A DNA stretch of 64,000 bases, taken from WQXF01 sp031553615. GTDB taxonomy: Bacteria > Bacillota > Clostridia > Christensenellales > Aristaeellaceae. Of this stretch, positions 34,418 to 42,700 are shown in pieces. Made by a program: the position numbers and the translations under genes. Each line of letters starts with the position of its first letter. The stretch's first letter is position 1. The stretch covers positions 1 to 64,000 of the forward strand of contig JAVBLJ010000054.1 of the NCBI GenBank assembly GCA_031553615.1. The letters are read 5' to 3'. The notes under the pieces were generated by a model, which worked only from the letters and a program-made list of their open reading frames with translations, had not been told where the DNA came from and searched no databases.

Positions 34418-35179
34418 TTAAGCATCCTTCGCTTGCTTGAGCCAATCGGACAAGCCTTGCTCCGCCTCACCTTGCGGGATGTATTCCAGGCCCACGCAGC
34501 CGGTGTAGCCCATCTCCTCGATGCTGCGCATCAGGCGGGGGTAGTGGATTTCTCCAGTGTCCATCTCGTGGCGGCCCGGGCAGCCCGCCGCGTGCATGTG
34601 CGCGATATCGCCTAGGTGCAGGCCGATGTTGCGCATCAGATCGCCCTCGGTGAGCTGCTGATGGTAGATATCGAACAGCAGCTTGATCTGCGGATGCGCC
34701 ACCATGCGCATCAGCCGCGCCGCGTCGTCGGTGGTGGAAAGGAAGTAGCCCGAGTGATCGACGCGCAGGTTGAGCGGCTCCACCAGCAGCACCACGCCGG
34801 CCTCGGCCAGCATCGGCCCGCACAGGCGCAGCGCTTCGGCCATGCTTTCCATTTGCGAAACGCGTGGCGCGCCGGTGTCGTTGCCCGTTTGGGTGATGAG
34901 CATCCGCGTGCCCAAGGTGCGCGCGGCCTCCAGGCTGGCCTCCAGGCCGCTCAAGAGCGTTCCGCGCCGATAGGGATCGACCAGGCTGGGCAACCGAGCG
35001 CAGCAGCAGGTCAGCGTCAACCCCAGCTCCCCGGCCTCCTGCGCAATGGCGGGCAGGTACTTGCCCTCGAATCCCCAGAACTCAAAGGCGCTGTAGCCCA
35101 GGCGGCGCACGGTTCGCATCGCCTCCACCGTGGATTGGCCGTAGAATACCGCATCGGTGCACACCGAGTATTGGAGCAT
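34418..35179 (-). CDS. Hydroxypyruvate isomerase-like TIM-barrel protein
   Basis: The 253-residue protein is a sugar isomerase/epimerase-type (AP endonuclease 2 fold) barrel. VVLLVEPLNLRVDHSGYFL, then LLFDIYHQQLTEGDL, IAHMHAAGCPGRHEMDTGEIHY and CVGLEYIPQ are the metal-binding and catalytic blocks of hydroxypyruvate isomerase relatives, with the glutamates, aspartate and histidines in order. Typical members convert hydroxypyruvate to tartronate semialdehyde; here the substrate could be another ketose acid. The ATG at 35179 follows a GGGGGAGGGGGAG tract. It lies 57 bases after trpB2, with its own extended -10 (35212-35217). No glyoxylate genes are near. Confidence 0.85.
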   Translation of the reverse strand: MLQYSVCTDAVFYGQSTVEAMRTVRRLGYSAFEFWGFEGKYLPAIAQEAGELGLTLTCCCARLPSLVDPYRRGTLLSGLEASLEAARTLGTRMLITQTGNDTGAPRVSQMESMAEALRLCGPMLAEAGVVLLVEPLNLRVDHSGYFLSTTDDAARLMRMVAHPQIKLLFDIYHQQLTEGDLMRNIGLHLGDIAHMHAAGCPGRHEMDTGEIHYPRLMRSIEEMGYTGCVGLEYIPQGEAEQGLSDWLKQAKDA

Positions 35180-35211
35180 GGGCTCCCCCTCCCCCGCATT
35201 CGTTTGCCGCC

Positions 35212-35217
35212 ATTATA
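35212..35217 (-). promoter_or_regulatory. Extended -10 promoter before the isomerase-like gene
   Basis: The minus strand reads TGCTATAAT, a perfect extended -10, 33 bases upstream of the ATG, just after the trpB2 stop. No strong -35 is seen. Confidence 0.55.
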
Positions 35218-35236
35218 GCACGGCGGGCGCAAGGTT

Positions 35237-36604
35237 TCAGCCGATGTGGGGCAATTTCGAAAATCCTGCTTCAAGCTCCTCGTCGGTAGGCGCGCGGTCG
35301 GTCATATTGCCGGCGTTGTAGTTGGCGTAGGCCGTCATATCGAAGTAGCCGGTACCGGAAAGGCAGAACAGTATGTTCTCGTGCTTGCCGGTTTCCTTGC
35401 AGCGCAGCGCCTCATCGATGGCGGCGCGGATGGCGTGGCCCGATTCGGGCGCAGGCAGAATGCCTTCGCACCGCGCGAAGGTGACGGCAGCCTCAAACAC
35501 CGCGGTCTGCGGCACGGCGCGCGCCTCCATGAGCCCATCGTGGTAGAGCTTGCTGAGCACCGGTGAGAGGCCATGGAAGCGCAGTCCGCCCGAGTGCGAC
35601 GAGGCCGGAATGAACTGCGAGCCCAGGGTGTACATGCGCATGAGCGGGGTGACGCGCGCAGTATCGCCGTAATCGTATGCGTAGCGGCCCCGGGTTAGCG
35701 AGGGACAGGAAAGCGGCTCGACCGCCACGATGCGCGGATTGGCGCGCCCCGCCAGCTTATCGCCCAGGTAAGGGGCGGCGATGCCGCCCAGGTTTGATCC
35801 GCCGCCCGCGCAGCCAATGACCACATCGGGGTACACGCCGTACTGATCGAGCGCGGTCTTGGCCTCCAGGCCGATCACCGTTTGGTGCAGCACCACGTGA
35901 TCAAGCACCGAGCCCAGCACGTAGCGGTAGCCCGCGTGGGTGGTGGCGTACTCCACCGCCTCCGATATGGCACAGCCCAGCGAACCGCCAGTGCCCGGAT
36001 GCTCGGCCAATATGCGCTGGCCCGCCTTGGTTTCCAGCGAGGGCGAGGCGTGCACCTTTCCGCCGTAGGTCTCCATTACCGTCTTGCGGTAAGGCTTCTG
36101 CTCCGCCGATATTTTGACCATAAACACTTCCAGCGGCATGCCGAAGAACGCGCAGGCCATGGAAAGCGCGGTGCCCCACTGCCCTGCTCCGGTCTCGGTA
36201 GCCACGCCCTGCAGGCCCTGCTTCTTGGCGTAGTACACCTGGGGCGCAGCGGAATTGAGCTTGTGCGAGCCCGAGGTGTTGGTGCCCTCAAACTTGTAGT
36301 AGATGTGCGCGGGGGTACCCAGCATTTTTTCCAGGCAATAGGCACGCACTACCGGAGAGGGGCGGAACATCTTGTAAAAATTGCGGATCTCCTCGGGAAT
36401 GGGGATGAAGCGGTCGGTCTCGTTCAGCTCCTGATCCACCACTTCCTCGCAGAAAACCTGCGCGAGCTCTTCGCGGGTGGCGGGCGCACCGGTCTCCGGG
36501 TTCAGGAACGGGTCGTGCTGCTCGGGCATATCCGCCTTGATGTTATACCAAGCGCGGGGCAGCTCCTCTTCTTTTAAGTAGATTTTGTACGGCACATTCT
36601 CCAT
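35237..36604 (-). CDS. trpB: Tryptophan synthase beta chain, TrpB2 type
   Basis: The 455-residue PLP enzyme condenses indole (or O-phosphoserine-derived substrates in some TrpB2) with serine to make tryptophan. TNTSGSHKLNSA holds the PLP lysine K115, ETGAGQWGTALS is the catalytic-glutamate block with the typical TrpB2 spelling, and GCAGGGSNLGG binds the phosphate. The length (455 against about 400) and the N-terminal region with LPRAWYNIKADMP mark the TrpB2 rather than TrpB1 subgroup. No trpA or other trp gene is adjacent, as is usual for TrpB2. The ATG at 36604 follows GAGGAG; the open frame up to 36949 is the T-box leader. Control by a tryptophan-specific T-box is predicted. Confidence 0.93.
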   Translation of the reverse strand: MENVPYKIYLKEEELPRAWYNIKADMPEQHDPFLNPETGAPATREELAQVFCEEVVDQELNETDRFIPIPEEIRNFYKMFRPSPVVRAYCLEKMLGTPAHIYYKFEGTNTSGSHKLNSAAPQVYYAKKQGLQGVATETGAGQWGTALSMACAFFGMPLEVFMVKISAEQKPYRKTVMETYGGKVHASPSLETKAGQRILAEHPGTGGSLGCAISEAVEYATTHAGYRYVLGSVLDHVVLHQTVIGLEAKTALDQYGVYPDVVIGCAGGGSNLGGIAAPYLGDKLAGRANPRIVAVEPLSCPSLTRGRYAYDYGDTARVTPLMRMYTLGSQFIPASSHSGGLRFHGLSPVLSKLYHDGLMEARAVPQTAVFEAAVTFARCEGILPAPESGHAIRAAIDEALRCKETGKHENILFCLSGTGYFDMTAYANYNAGNMTDRAPTDEELEAGFSKLPHIG

Positions 36605-36647
36605 GTCTGACTCCTCGCTTTCTCTCGTTTTGGGCTTTTCCCATGGC

Positions 36648-36933
36648 GTATGTTGGTAACAAAAAATCGCTCCTATCCCTGCTCGGGACAGAAACGATGT
36701 TCTGCGGTACCACCCAAATTGACGCAAGCGCCCTCTTTGCAGCGCACACATGATGCGCCCCCCAGGATAACGGGCGGGATTCCCGTCGGGCACTACGGGC
36801 GCTTTCGCGCCTTTCGATCCGCCTTCATGAGTCCATTCCCTGCCCCTTGCGCCGCCGCGATCCCACCCTCCGCAGCTCTCTTTGCGCGCTCCAACGCAGG
36901 TACTCTTCTCAATCGCAAGTTTGATGTTTTGTT
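36648..36933 (-). promoter_or_regulatory. T-box leader (tRNA-Trp riboswitch) of trpB2
   Basis: The leader of trpB2 contains the T-box motif GGGTGGTACCGC (minus strand, 36716-36705 region), directly followed by a terminator: ATCGTTTCTGTCCC pairs with GGGATAGGAGCGAT and then six T (36698-36661). Upstream lie a GAGTA-like Stem I start, an AAGAGAGC kink-turn block, and GGAATGGACTC, in which the TGG at 36835-36833 is the likely specifier codon for tryptophan. Uncharged tRNA-Trp would stabilise the antiterminator and switch the gene on. Confidence 0.92.
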
Positions 36934-36939
36934 TCCGGT

Positions 36940-36968
36940 ATTGTAGCATCGGCGAGGGGGCTTGTCAA
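36940..36968 (-). promoter_or_regulatory. Promoter of the T-box-trpB2 unit
   Basis: Perfect TTGACA (36968-36963), 17 bases, then TACAAT (36945-36940), preceded by TGC, an extended -10. The expected start of the leader is near 36933. Confidence 0.88.
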
Positions 36969-36986
36969 TACGGAAACCTTAAAAGC

Positions 36987-37211
36987 CACGGCAAAAGCAT
37001 TTACATAAAAACACATAAAAGCGGAATAGAGAGGCGCAGAGAAGGTTCCCCATGGGCGATCGATATGCCCTTGGGTCGCCCGTGAGGGCGAAGCACCTCT
37101 CCCCAAAGAAGTGTTTCGTGCCTTCGGGCACGACCAAAGGGCTTTGCGGTCGCCCTTTGGAATCCTTCGCACGCCCTCCTTGCATGTTTATAAGCAAATG
37201 CTTTTGCCGTG
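36987..37211. repeat. 225-bp element with perfect 16-bp terminal inverted repeats
   Basis: CACGGCAAAAGCATTT (36987-37002) and its exact complement (37196-37211) bound a region full of internal hairpins, among them CATGGGCGA/TCGCCCGTG, GTGCCTTCGGGCAC and CCAAAGGGC/GCCCTTTGG. The flanks CCTTAAAAGC and CCTTATAGC are similar and could be an imperfect target duplication. There is no credible gene. It might be a MITE or a structured RNA. Confidence 0.65.
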
Positions 37212-37235
37212 CCTTATAGCAGGGCGAAGGCATGC

Positions 37236-37270
37236 AAAAGCCGCTCTCCCCTTGCGGGATGAGAGCGGCT
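37236..37270 (-). terminator. Intrinsic terminator after the binding-protein gene
   Basis: AGCCGCTCTC (37270-37261, minus) pairs with GAGAGCGGCT (37248-37239), then four T. It lies about 160 bases beyond the stop; nothing else is seen between them. Confidence 0.7.
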
Positions 37271-37427
37271 CTTAGACGCGTTTCGGGTTCTAGCTATTGC
37301 CGCGCTTCCTCTTGCCTACCAGCGCACAAAGAAGCAACATGGCCAGGAGGAGAAATATCGAACCGGCGAGCGGTAGCAGGGCTATCATACTTCACCGCCC
37401 AACGATTCCGGCTGCGTTCCGTGCACG

Positions 37428-39542
37428 TTACGGCGTCACGGGCGCGGGCTCAACAGGCTGTTCGCCATCAACCAGCACGCCTTCCGCCAAATCTTCGCCC
37501 AGAAGCGGAACATCGCTGATGTACGCGAACGGAATGGCCAGGGCCCAGTTCGAGCTGGTGATCGGGTTGTAGCCCTGCAGATCCTTGCGGTAGAAATCGA
37601 AGTAGATGTTGGAGTACAGCGGCACCATGGGCGCAACTTCGATGAAGCGATCCTGGAACGTCAACCACTTCTCGGCATACGCGCGCATATCCATCGCGGG
37701 GGTGGTGCGCATATCCAGGCCGATCTCCATCAGCTTCGCATCGCGCAGGCCCGAGGTGTTCAGCATGCCCTGGTAGATATCGTCGGTATGGAAGTAGTAG
37801 TAGGGATCGAACAGGTAATTGAAGTTGGTGGCCATGAAGAACAGGTCGTAGGCACGATCACCGTTCTGACGGTAGTATTCCTGCAGCATCTCGGGGAAGG
37901 GCAGCACCGATACTTCCAGGCCAATGCCCAGACGCGGCATGGTTTCTTCCATCACGGCGCGGACCGCAGCAGCGGTCACCAGGTTTTCCGCAATGGCCAT
38001 GGTCATCTTCAGGGGCTGCAGCTGGCCGTCCTTTTCGCGGTAACGGACGGTATCCTGCTCAGCGTCGAAGGGCTCGCCCGCCTCGTTGAGCTTCCAGCCA
38101 TCCTTCTCCAACAGCGCCACGGCACCCGCCATGTCGACATCGGCGCGCAGCTCTTCCAGCTTCTCCGGAATGGAGAGAATCTCGCCTTCGGGGGTGGCCG
38201 CTTCGCTCTCCACGGTGGTGGACACGCCATCCTCGGTGGTTTCCACGGGCTGGCCGCCATCGGAGTAGGAGACCATCCACTGGCCCAGACCGTAGTAGCC
38301 TTCCACGCGGGTGGCCGAGGCGGTCTGTTGCGAATTTTCGACCACGGCATCCTTATCCACCGCCATCATGATGGCGCGGCGGACGGCCTGCGAGTTCGCG
38401 GGCTCCTTCTCGCACGCAAAGGCCAAGTACGCCAGGCCGCTGCGCGGGTAGGAAGCCATACGGATTTCTTCGGCAGTGACCTTCTCCAGCGCAGGCATCA
38501 CCACGAAGTCGTTGAGCATCTTGTTGATGAGGCCCAGATTGCCCGCTTCCAGCTCGGAAAGAGCCTGATCTTCGGGCACAAGGCGCAGCTCAAGGCGCTC
38601 GATGTGCGGCTTTTGGCCCAGCGAGTTGCCGTTGAAGTGCTCGTTGACCACGAACTTGGCAACGCTGCTCTCGGCATCAAAGCTGTCGAGGCTGTAGGGG
38701 CCGCTGGTGACGCGGGGGTTGTACACGTAGCCGGTGGCGGGGTTGAGCAGGGTTTCCTGCAGCATGACCGCCGAGAACTCGCCGGGCGTGAAGCTGACGG
38801 CCTCGATGCTGGACGCATCGGCCTTGGCGGTGATGTACGCGCCTTCGCCATCGTCCTTCACTTCGCAGCCGGGGGCTATCACGGAGATCGGCAGGGGCGA
38901 AACCTGCAGCAGCGCAACGCCGTAGAAGAACGGCAGATACTCGCTGAGGATGTTGAGCTGGAACTTGGTATCCGACAGCAGGCGCACACCGGCGAAGGTC
39001 TTGGTGTTGCCGATCGCATACTCGTCGTAGCCCAGGAAGTGGTTCAGGCCCTGGGGGGTTCCGCCAATTTCGGCGATTTGCGGCGCGCAGTTGAGCAGCA
39101 GCGAGAACACATAGTCGCCCGCCGTGATCTTGGAGCCATCGTTGTAGGTGAGGTTGTCGTTGATCTCCAGGGTGTACAGGTGCTCACCGTTCACTTCCTC
39201 ATAGGTAGCGCTCTTGAGCACGATGCCATTGAATTGCATGCTGCCGATACGTGTCCAAGACACGGTCTCGTAGCCATGCAGCAGGGCGCGCACGTCCATA
39301 TCGGCCGTGTTGGTACCCCACATATCGGTGGAAAAATCACCACTTAGCCTGGTGGTGGTACCGATGACCAGTTCGGTTCCCGCCTGGATACCGATCGGGT
39401 CCTCCACCACGGGGGCGATGACCTCGGGCAGGCCACCCGGTTCGGTCGTGTCGGCGGCTTGATCCGCAGCCATCGCGGGCATCATTCCCAGCGACCCCAC
39501 GATCAGCAGCGCGCTCAACATCCCAGCAATAAACTTTCGCAT
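37428..39542 (-). CDS. Oligopeptide-type ABC transporter substrate-binding protein
   Basis: The 704-residue protein belongs to solute-binding family 5 (OppA/DppA). After a signal peptide (MRKFIAGMLSALLIVGSLGMMPAMA) come TELVIGTTTRLSGDF, LNDNLTYNDGSKITAGDYVFSL-like lobes and AVRRAIMMAVDKDAVV, the hinge-region blocks of the family. A mid-protein insertion (about 425-450, Glu/Thr-rich) is less typical. Unusually for a Gram-positive binding protein there is no lipobox cysteine after the signal, so its tether is unclear. No permease or ATPase gene is adjacent. The ATG at 39542 follows AGAGGTG; an upstream ATG at 39569 has no good site. The ligand, probably a peptide, is unknown. Confidence 0.9.
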   Translation of the reverse strand: MRKFIAGMLSALLIVGSLGMMPAMAADQAADTTEPGGLPEVIAPVVEDPIGIQAGTELVIGTTTRLSGDFSTDMWGTNTADMDVRALLHGYETVSWTRIGSMQFNGIVLKSATYEEVNGEHLYTLEINDNLTYNDGSKITAGDYVFSLLLNCAPQIAEIGGTPQGLNHFLGYDEYAIGNTKTFAGVRLLSDTKFQLNILSEYLPFFYGVALLQVSPLPISVIAPGCEVKDDGEGAYITAKADASSIEAVSFTPGEFSAVMLQETLLNPATGYVYNPRVTSGPYSLDSFDAESSVAKFVVNEHFNGNSLGQKPHIERLELRLVPEDQALSELEAGNLGLINKMLNDFVVMPALEKVTAEEIRMASYPRSGLAYLAFACEKEPANSQAVRRAIMMAVDKDAVVENSQQTASATRVEGYYGLGQWMVSYSDGGQPVETTEDGVSTTVESEAATPEGEILSIPEKLEELRADVDMAGAVALLEKDGWKLNEAGEPFDAEQDTVRYREKDGQLQPLKMTMAIAENLVTAAAVRAVMEETMPRLGIGLEVSVLPFPEMLQEYYRQNGDRAYDLFFMATNFNYLFDPYYYFHTDDIYQGMLNTSGLRDAKLMEIGLDMRTTPAMDMRAYAEKWLTFQDRFIEVAPMVPLYSNIYFDFYRKDLQGYNPITSSNWALAIPFAYISDVPLLGEDLAEGVLVDGEQPVEPAPVTP

Positions 39543-39630
39543 GTTTGCACCTCTTTTGCTTTTTTGCAACGCTTCGTCTGCCCTTGGGTATATTCGACGG
39601 TATCACGTACCGTTGCTTTCTGCGTTAAAT

Positions 39631-39672
39631 GCGGCACGGTGGGGGCGGAGCTTGCACTCCGCCCCCTGCCGC
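39631..39672 (-). terminator. Strong GC hairpin after the giant adhesin gene
   Basis: GGGGGCGGAG (39641-39650) pairs perfectly with CTCCGCCCCC (39657-39666), extended by GCGGCA/TGCCGC across a four-base bulge. It has no T tract, so factor-independent termination is uncertain; it may also stabilise mRNA ends. Confidence 0.6.
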
Positions 39673-39707
39673 GTTGTCTCAGGGATTTGGGTCCGGTGCT
39701 TGGGAGG

Positions 39708-42700
39708 TTATTGCGGGCAGTCGCCGACGTTACGGCTTCCGGCCCCGGCGTTCGGGACGCCGACTTCCATGTTCTCCAGCGTGAGGCTCCAGTTCGGTAC
39801 CACGATCGAACGCTCGTGGAGGATACCGGTGATGTCCACGCTGCGCTGAATCTTGCTGCCCATGTAGCCTTCCGGCGCTCTGGTCTCGGTCACCACATAC
39901 TTGCCCAGCGGCACATCCGTGAAGATCGCTTCGCCTTCGCCATTGGAAGTCACGGTCCAGTCGGTATCCAGCCTGTCGTACTTGGTGGGAGCCCAGAGCT
40001 GATGCAGGGTAAATTCTGCGCCAGCCAGCTTATCTCCTGTTGCGGCGTCAACTTTCTTGATGATGATCGTCGCGCCCAAGCGCTGGAAGTGGTTGACCTT
40101 GTTGGTCTTGTGGAAGTTGGTGCTCGTGCGGATTTCCACATGGGGATCGCCGCCCGGGGTGGTCTCGGTCACTTCGGCGCCGTTGATCAGCAACCGGCTT
40201 CCGATGTCGGCCATTTCGGTTACCTGAGCCTGGAAGGTCAGGTACACGGTCTCGCCAACGCCAATCTCGGGGATGATCCAAGCCAAGGTCGATCCGAAGA
40301 GCTGGAACTCGGTGCCCGGCTTGTCGCTGGTCTGCGAGTTCACGATGTACTTGAGGTAGCCGGGGAGGGTATCGCGCACAAGTACGTCGATTGCACCGAT
40401 TGCGCCCGTGTTGCTGACCGCGATGGTGTAGGTGACCACGTCGCCAGCGTTCACGCGGGTGCCGATCTGGATGTTGCTGGTCAGCACCGCGCTGAGCACA
40501 GCACCCAGGATGTTGTGGTAGGTCGGGTTGGTGGGCTTGTCGAACTCGGTGACGGGGTAGACATGCTCCCCTGCGCTGTGGCCCGGAACCGGCTTGGTGT
40601 AGACCATGTCACGGATGTCCACGTCCACCATGCGGGCGGTGTTGATCACGATACGCTCGCTCTCCACCTCGGTGGTGTCGGGATCGTCCGCGAAGTCAGG
40701 CAACTTCGCACGGAACTTCAGGGTAGCAACTTCGTCATCCTTCATGTCCTTGATGACCCATTCCACGCCAGGCTTGCGTACACCGTTGATATCGGTGACT
40801 TGCTTGCCAGTCATAGAGACGATCTGTCCAGCGCCGCTGAGCGAGCCGCTGATCGTTCCATCGACCAGGCTCATGCCCGAGGGCAGCGCGTCGGTCACGA
40901 TGATCTCGCCGCTAACGTTCTTGGCGCTCGCGTCGCGGGTCACGGTCAGGGTGTATTCCACCTGCTGTCCGCGATCGCCCAACACGGGGGAGGTCGGGGT
41001 GCCGGCGTTGTCCGCCTGCACCACTCCGCCCACAACCAGGGCCGCGGTCTTTTCCACGTTCGCGAAGCCCAGGTTCGTCTCGAAGTAGGTCGGGGGCGTG
41101 GGGGTCGTGGTCTCTCCACCGTCGCCATCGTCGGTGGTCACTTCGCCGCCGGTCTCGTATTCCTCTTCCTTGTCGCCCACATCCAGCGGATCCACAACCA
41201 GGGTCACGCTGAAGACGGTGCGGCCGGCGGTTACGTCGCGGGTCGGCCAGGTGATGATACGGGTCGTGGGGTTGTAAGCGCTGTCGAGCACCGGGATAAC
41301 CTGGCCGTTGGGCAAGGTGATCTTGATGGTTCCGGGCACCGGGGTGATACCGGAGGGCACGACATCGGTTACCTTGATGTTGTGGATAACGTAGGCGGCC
41401 TCAAAGATCGCCCTGTACTCCATGGTGTCGCCCGGCTTGACTTGCGCCGCGGTGGCGGGGGTCAATCCGCCGGCGGGATCGGTCTCAACCCAGAAGCGGT
41501 ACACTTGGTGACGCACAACCTCGCGGGTCTTGTTGTAGGTCATCTTGTCGTCCGGCTTGCCGGGGAACGCCGGGAAGGGCTCGTTCTCTGCGCTGAGGCG
41601 GTAGTAGGCCACGTTGTCGATCAGGCGGGCCTGATCGGGCACCAGCACGCGCACAGTGAAGACGAGCTTCACGATGCCGGCGGTGGCGTTCGGTTCGCCG
41701 GTCTGGCGGTCAGCGTGCACCAGCTTGGGAATCTCCCACATGAGGGTGGTCACGCCGTCCTCTTCGAATACCAGCGGGGTCGGGCCTTGCTTGCTCTCGA
41801 CGAACTCCACGCCCGCAGGCAGGATGTCCATCACGCGCGGCTTGATGGCGTCTTCGTCACCGGTGTTCACGACTTCGATCGTGTAGGTGATGAGATCGCC
41901 GGCTTCCATGACGACGATGTCGCCATTGGCCTTCGGGCTGATCGGGTCGCTGGTCTTGTGAGCCACGAGTTCACTCTCGTACACCGCGTTGTAGGTGGTG
42001 TTGGAGGTCTCGGTGTACTCGTCCGGATCGTTGTAGACCGGCTTGCCGTCGTCGCCCTTGAGATCCTTGAGGCCTTCGTCGGTCAAAGTGGCCGTGTTGG
42101 TGAAGGTCTTGGCGGTCTCGTAGATCGTGGTTTGGAGGTTATCGGTGGAGGTCGGCGCGGTGGCGCGGAACTCGATGACGATATCCTCATCCACGCCCAG
42201 GTCGGTGATGGTCCAGGTCGCCTTGTTGCCGTTGGCGGCGGAGGGCGCCTTGGTGAGGGTCACCTTGCTCGCCGCGCTGGCGGGGGTGACGGTGGTGGAA
42301 CCGGCCACGAAGGTGACATCGGGATGCAGCGTGTCTTCGACGGTGACGCTGCCACGCGGCATGTAGCCGGTGCTGTTGACGGTCAGCTTGTAGGAGACGG
42401 TCTGGCCCAGTTCGGTCTCGACGGGGGTCTGAGCAGTACCCTGCTGGTAAGACCCAACGACGCCGTTCTCTACCAGGGCGACTTCCTTGCTGCCGAAGGT
42501 CACTTCGCGGCGGGTCAGCAGGTGCTCCACATCGTTGGAGGGAGTCGTGCTGTCCGTGGTGCCATCCTTGTGGGTGATGGTCGCGGAAGCGGTGTTCTTG
42601 AGGGTCTTGGTGAACGTGCCGGCAGCGATCTCGGCGGCGGTGAACTTATTCACCTGGGCCTTGAAGGTCATGGTCACGCTCGGGGCGGCGATGGTCTGGC

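Noticed and set aside
36605..36949. N-terminal extension of trpB2
   Set aside because: This is the T-box leader, with its terminator and antiterminator sequences.
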